64,000 bases of DNA from Micropruina sp. (GTDB lineage Bacteria; Actinomycetota; Actinomycetes; Propionibacteriales; Propionibacteriaceae). Each line of letters begins with the position of its first letter. The first letter of the stretch is position 1. The notes beneath the pieces are model-generated. The model did not search any database, had not been told where the DNA came from, and worked only from the letters and a program-made list of their open reading frames with translations. Positions 63,595 through 64,000 of the stretch are shown in pieces. The position numbers and the translations under genes are program-made. Location of the stretch: assembly GCA_016711205.1 (NCBI GenBank), contig JADJTM010000003.1:186001-250000 (forward strand). The letters run 5' to 3'.

Positions 63595-64000
63595 TGCGAC
63601 TCCTGTGAAGTCTGGGTGGGCGGACCGTGGAGAACGTCGCTGTGCACCACCGCGAAGCCCGCCCGGTCGTACAGTTCTACCGCGCGAACGTTGGCGGCTT
63701 CAACGTACAGCTGCACGGTGGGCGCTCCGCGCGCCGCCAGGTGGTTCAACCCGGCCGCGAGCAGCCGGCGGCCCAGCCCGGTGCCCTGCGCGCGGGGGTG
63801 GGTGGCCAGGATGTAGACCTCGCCGTGGCCGTCCGGATGGCGTTTGGTCCAGTGGAAGCCGGCCAGTCCCACGGCATCGGTGGCGACCAGAAAACCGTCC
63901 GGGTCGTACCAGCTCTCGGCCATCCGGGCGGTCAGGTCGGCGCGGTTGAAGTGGCGCTGCTCGGGGTGCCAGTCGAAGGCGAGAGCGTTCAGGTCGAGCA
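63591..64000 (-). CDS. mshD: Mycothiol synthase MshD, C-terminal part (start outside window)
   Basis: About 136 residues are visible, with the frame open to the right edge. Segments LALAFDWHPEQRHFNRADL-like, TARMAESWYDPDGFLVATDA, and the acetyl-CoA loop HPRAQGTGLGRRLLAAGLNH belong to the second GNAT domain, ending with VQLYVEAANVRAVELYDRAG. It acetylates Cys-GlcN-Ins, the last step of mycothiol synthesis. It overlaps ppk1 by 4 nt and is probably the first visible gene of that operon. Confidence 0.9.
   Translation of the reverse strand, partial: LDLNALAFDWHPEQRHFNRADLTARMAESWYDPDGFLVATDAVGLAGFHWTKRHPDGHGEVYILATHPRAQGTGLGRRLLAAGLNHLAARGAPTVQLYVEAANVRAVELYDRAGFAVVHSDVLHGPPTQTSQESQ

Noticed and set aside
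61525..63816. A 763-codon plus-strand frame opposite ppk1
   Set aside because: Antisense to an intact ppk1 and without recognisable domains.

Overview
The window is GC-rich chromosomal DNA of an actinobacterium. It carries mycothiol genes (mtr, and mshD running off the right edge), the nucleoid silencer lsr2, a BldC-type regulator, the 33-residue ribosomal protein bS22, disA-radA, clpC, System II cytochrome c maturation genes, and the actinobacterial cluster dacB - zinc metalloprotease - tilS - hpt - ftsH - folE - folP - folB - folK - DUF3180. Many genes start 6-8 nt downstream of a TANNNT hexamer, as expected for leaderless actinobacterial mRNAs. The gene set would fit Propionibacteriales, but I cannot fix the genus by reading.

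Layout. 1-8.3 kb: the end of a charged-helix protein, a 1830-residue single-chain acyl-CoA carboxylase, a repeat-filled gap, an ACT-domain protein and yaaA. 8.4-12.5 kb: a minus-strand pair for base-excision repair (UDG + exonuclease III) and a sixA/ppa pair around a zinc-ribbon membrane protein. 12.6-27.7 kb: the dacB-to-DUF3180 cluster. It is split between folE and folP by about 4.5 kb holding a dead IS256-like element, a DUF559/AbiEi-like gene and a dead IS630-like element that ends 10 bp before folP. ftsH carries a one-base frameshift. 27.9-36 kb: lsr2, clpC, a DUF4190 protein, mutY, a secreted-type hypothetical, disA and radA. 36-38 kb: about 1 kb of REP arrays and structured repeats. 38-40 kb: a VOC protein, a sugar isomerase-like protein and a CPBP protease. 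40.1-41.7 kb: a dead IS3-like element. 41.7-49.6 kb: asd-proC, bldC-like, bS22, a glutaredoxin-like protein, SRPBCC, then the tightly overlapped operon phosphatase-TlpA-CcdA-ResB-CcsB. 49.6-55.8 kb: an AMP-dependent ligase, a lipoprotein, mycothione reductase, a GH3 lipoprotein and a DUF2510 protein. 56-64 kb: a hairpin-repeat array and a minus-strand phosphate region (mshD-ppk1-mutT1-like, then pstS-pstC-pstA-pstB) with a readable PHO box.

The least explained content is intergenic. Three copies of a 174-175 nt element (20.3, 23.2 and 49.6 kb) each read as a closing stem around a long central hairpin and two small side hairpins. The paired arms change together between copies, and each copy sits 10-26 nt after a stop codon. 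A second family of about 130 nt (6.6 and 36.3 kb) also shows compensatory stem changes. A third array at 56 kb is built from head-to-head hairpin units and supplies the pstB stop codon. I found no tRNA, rRNA or CRISPR array.
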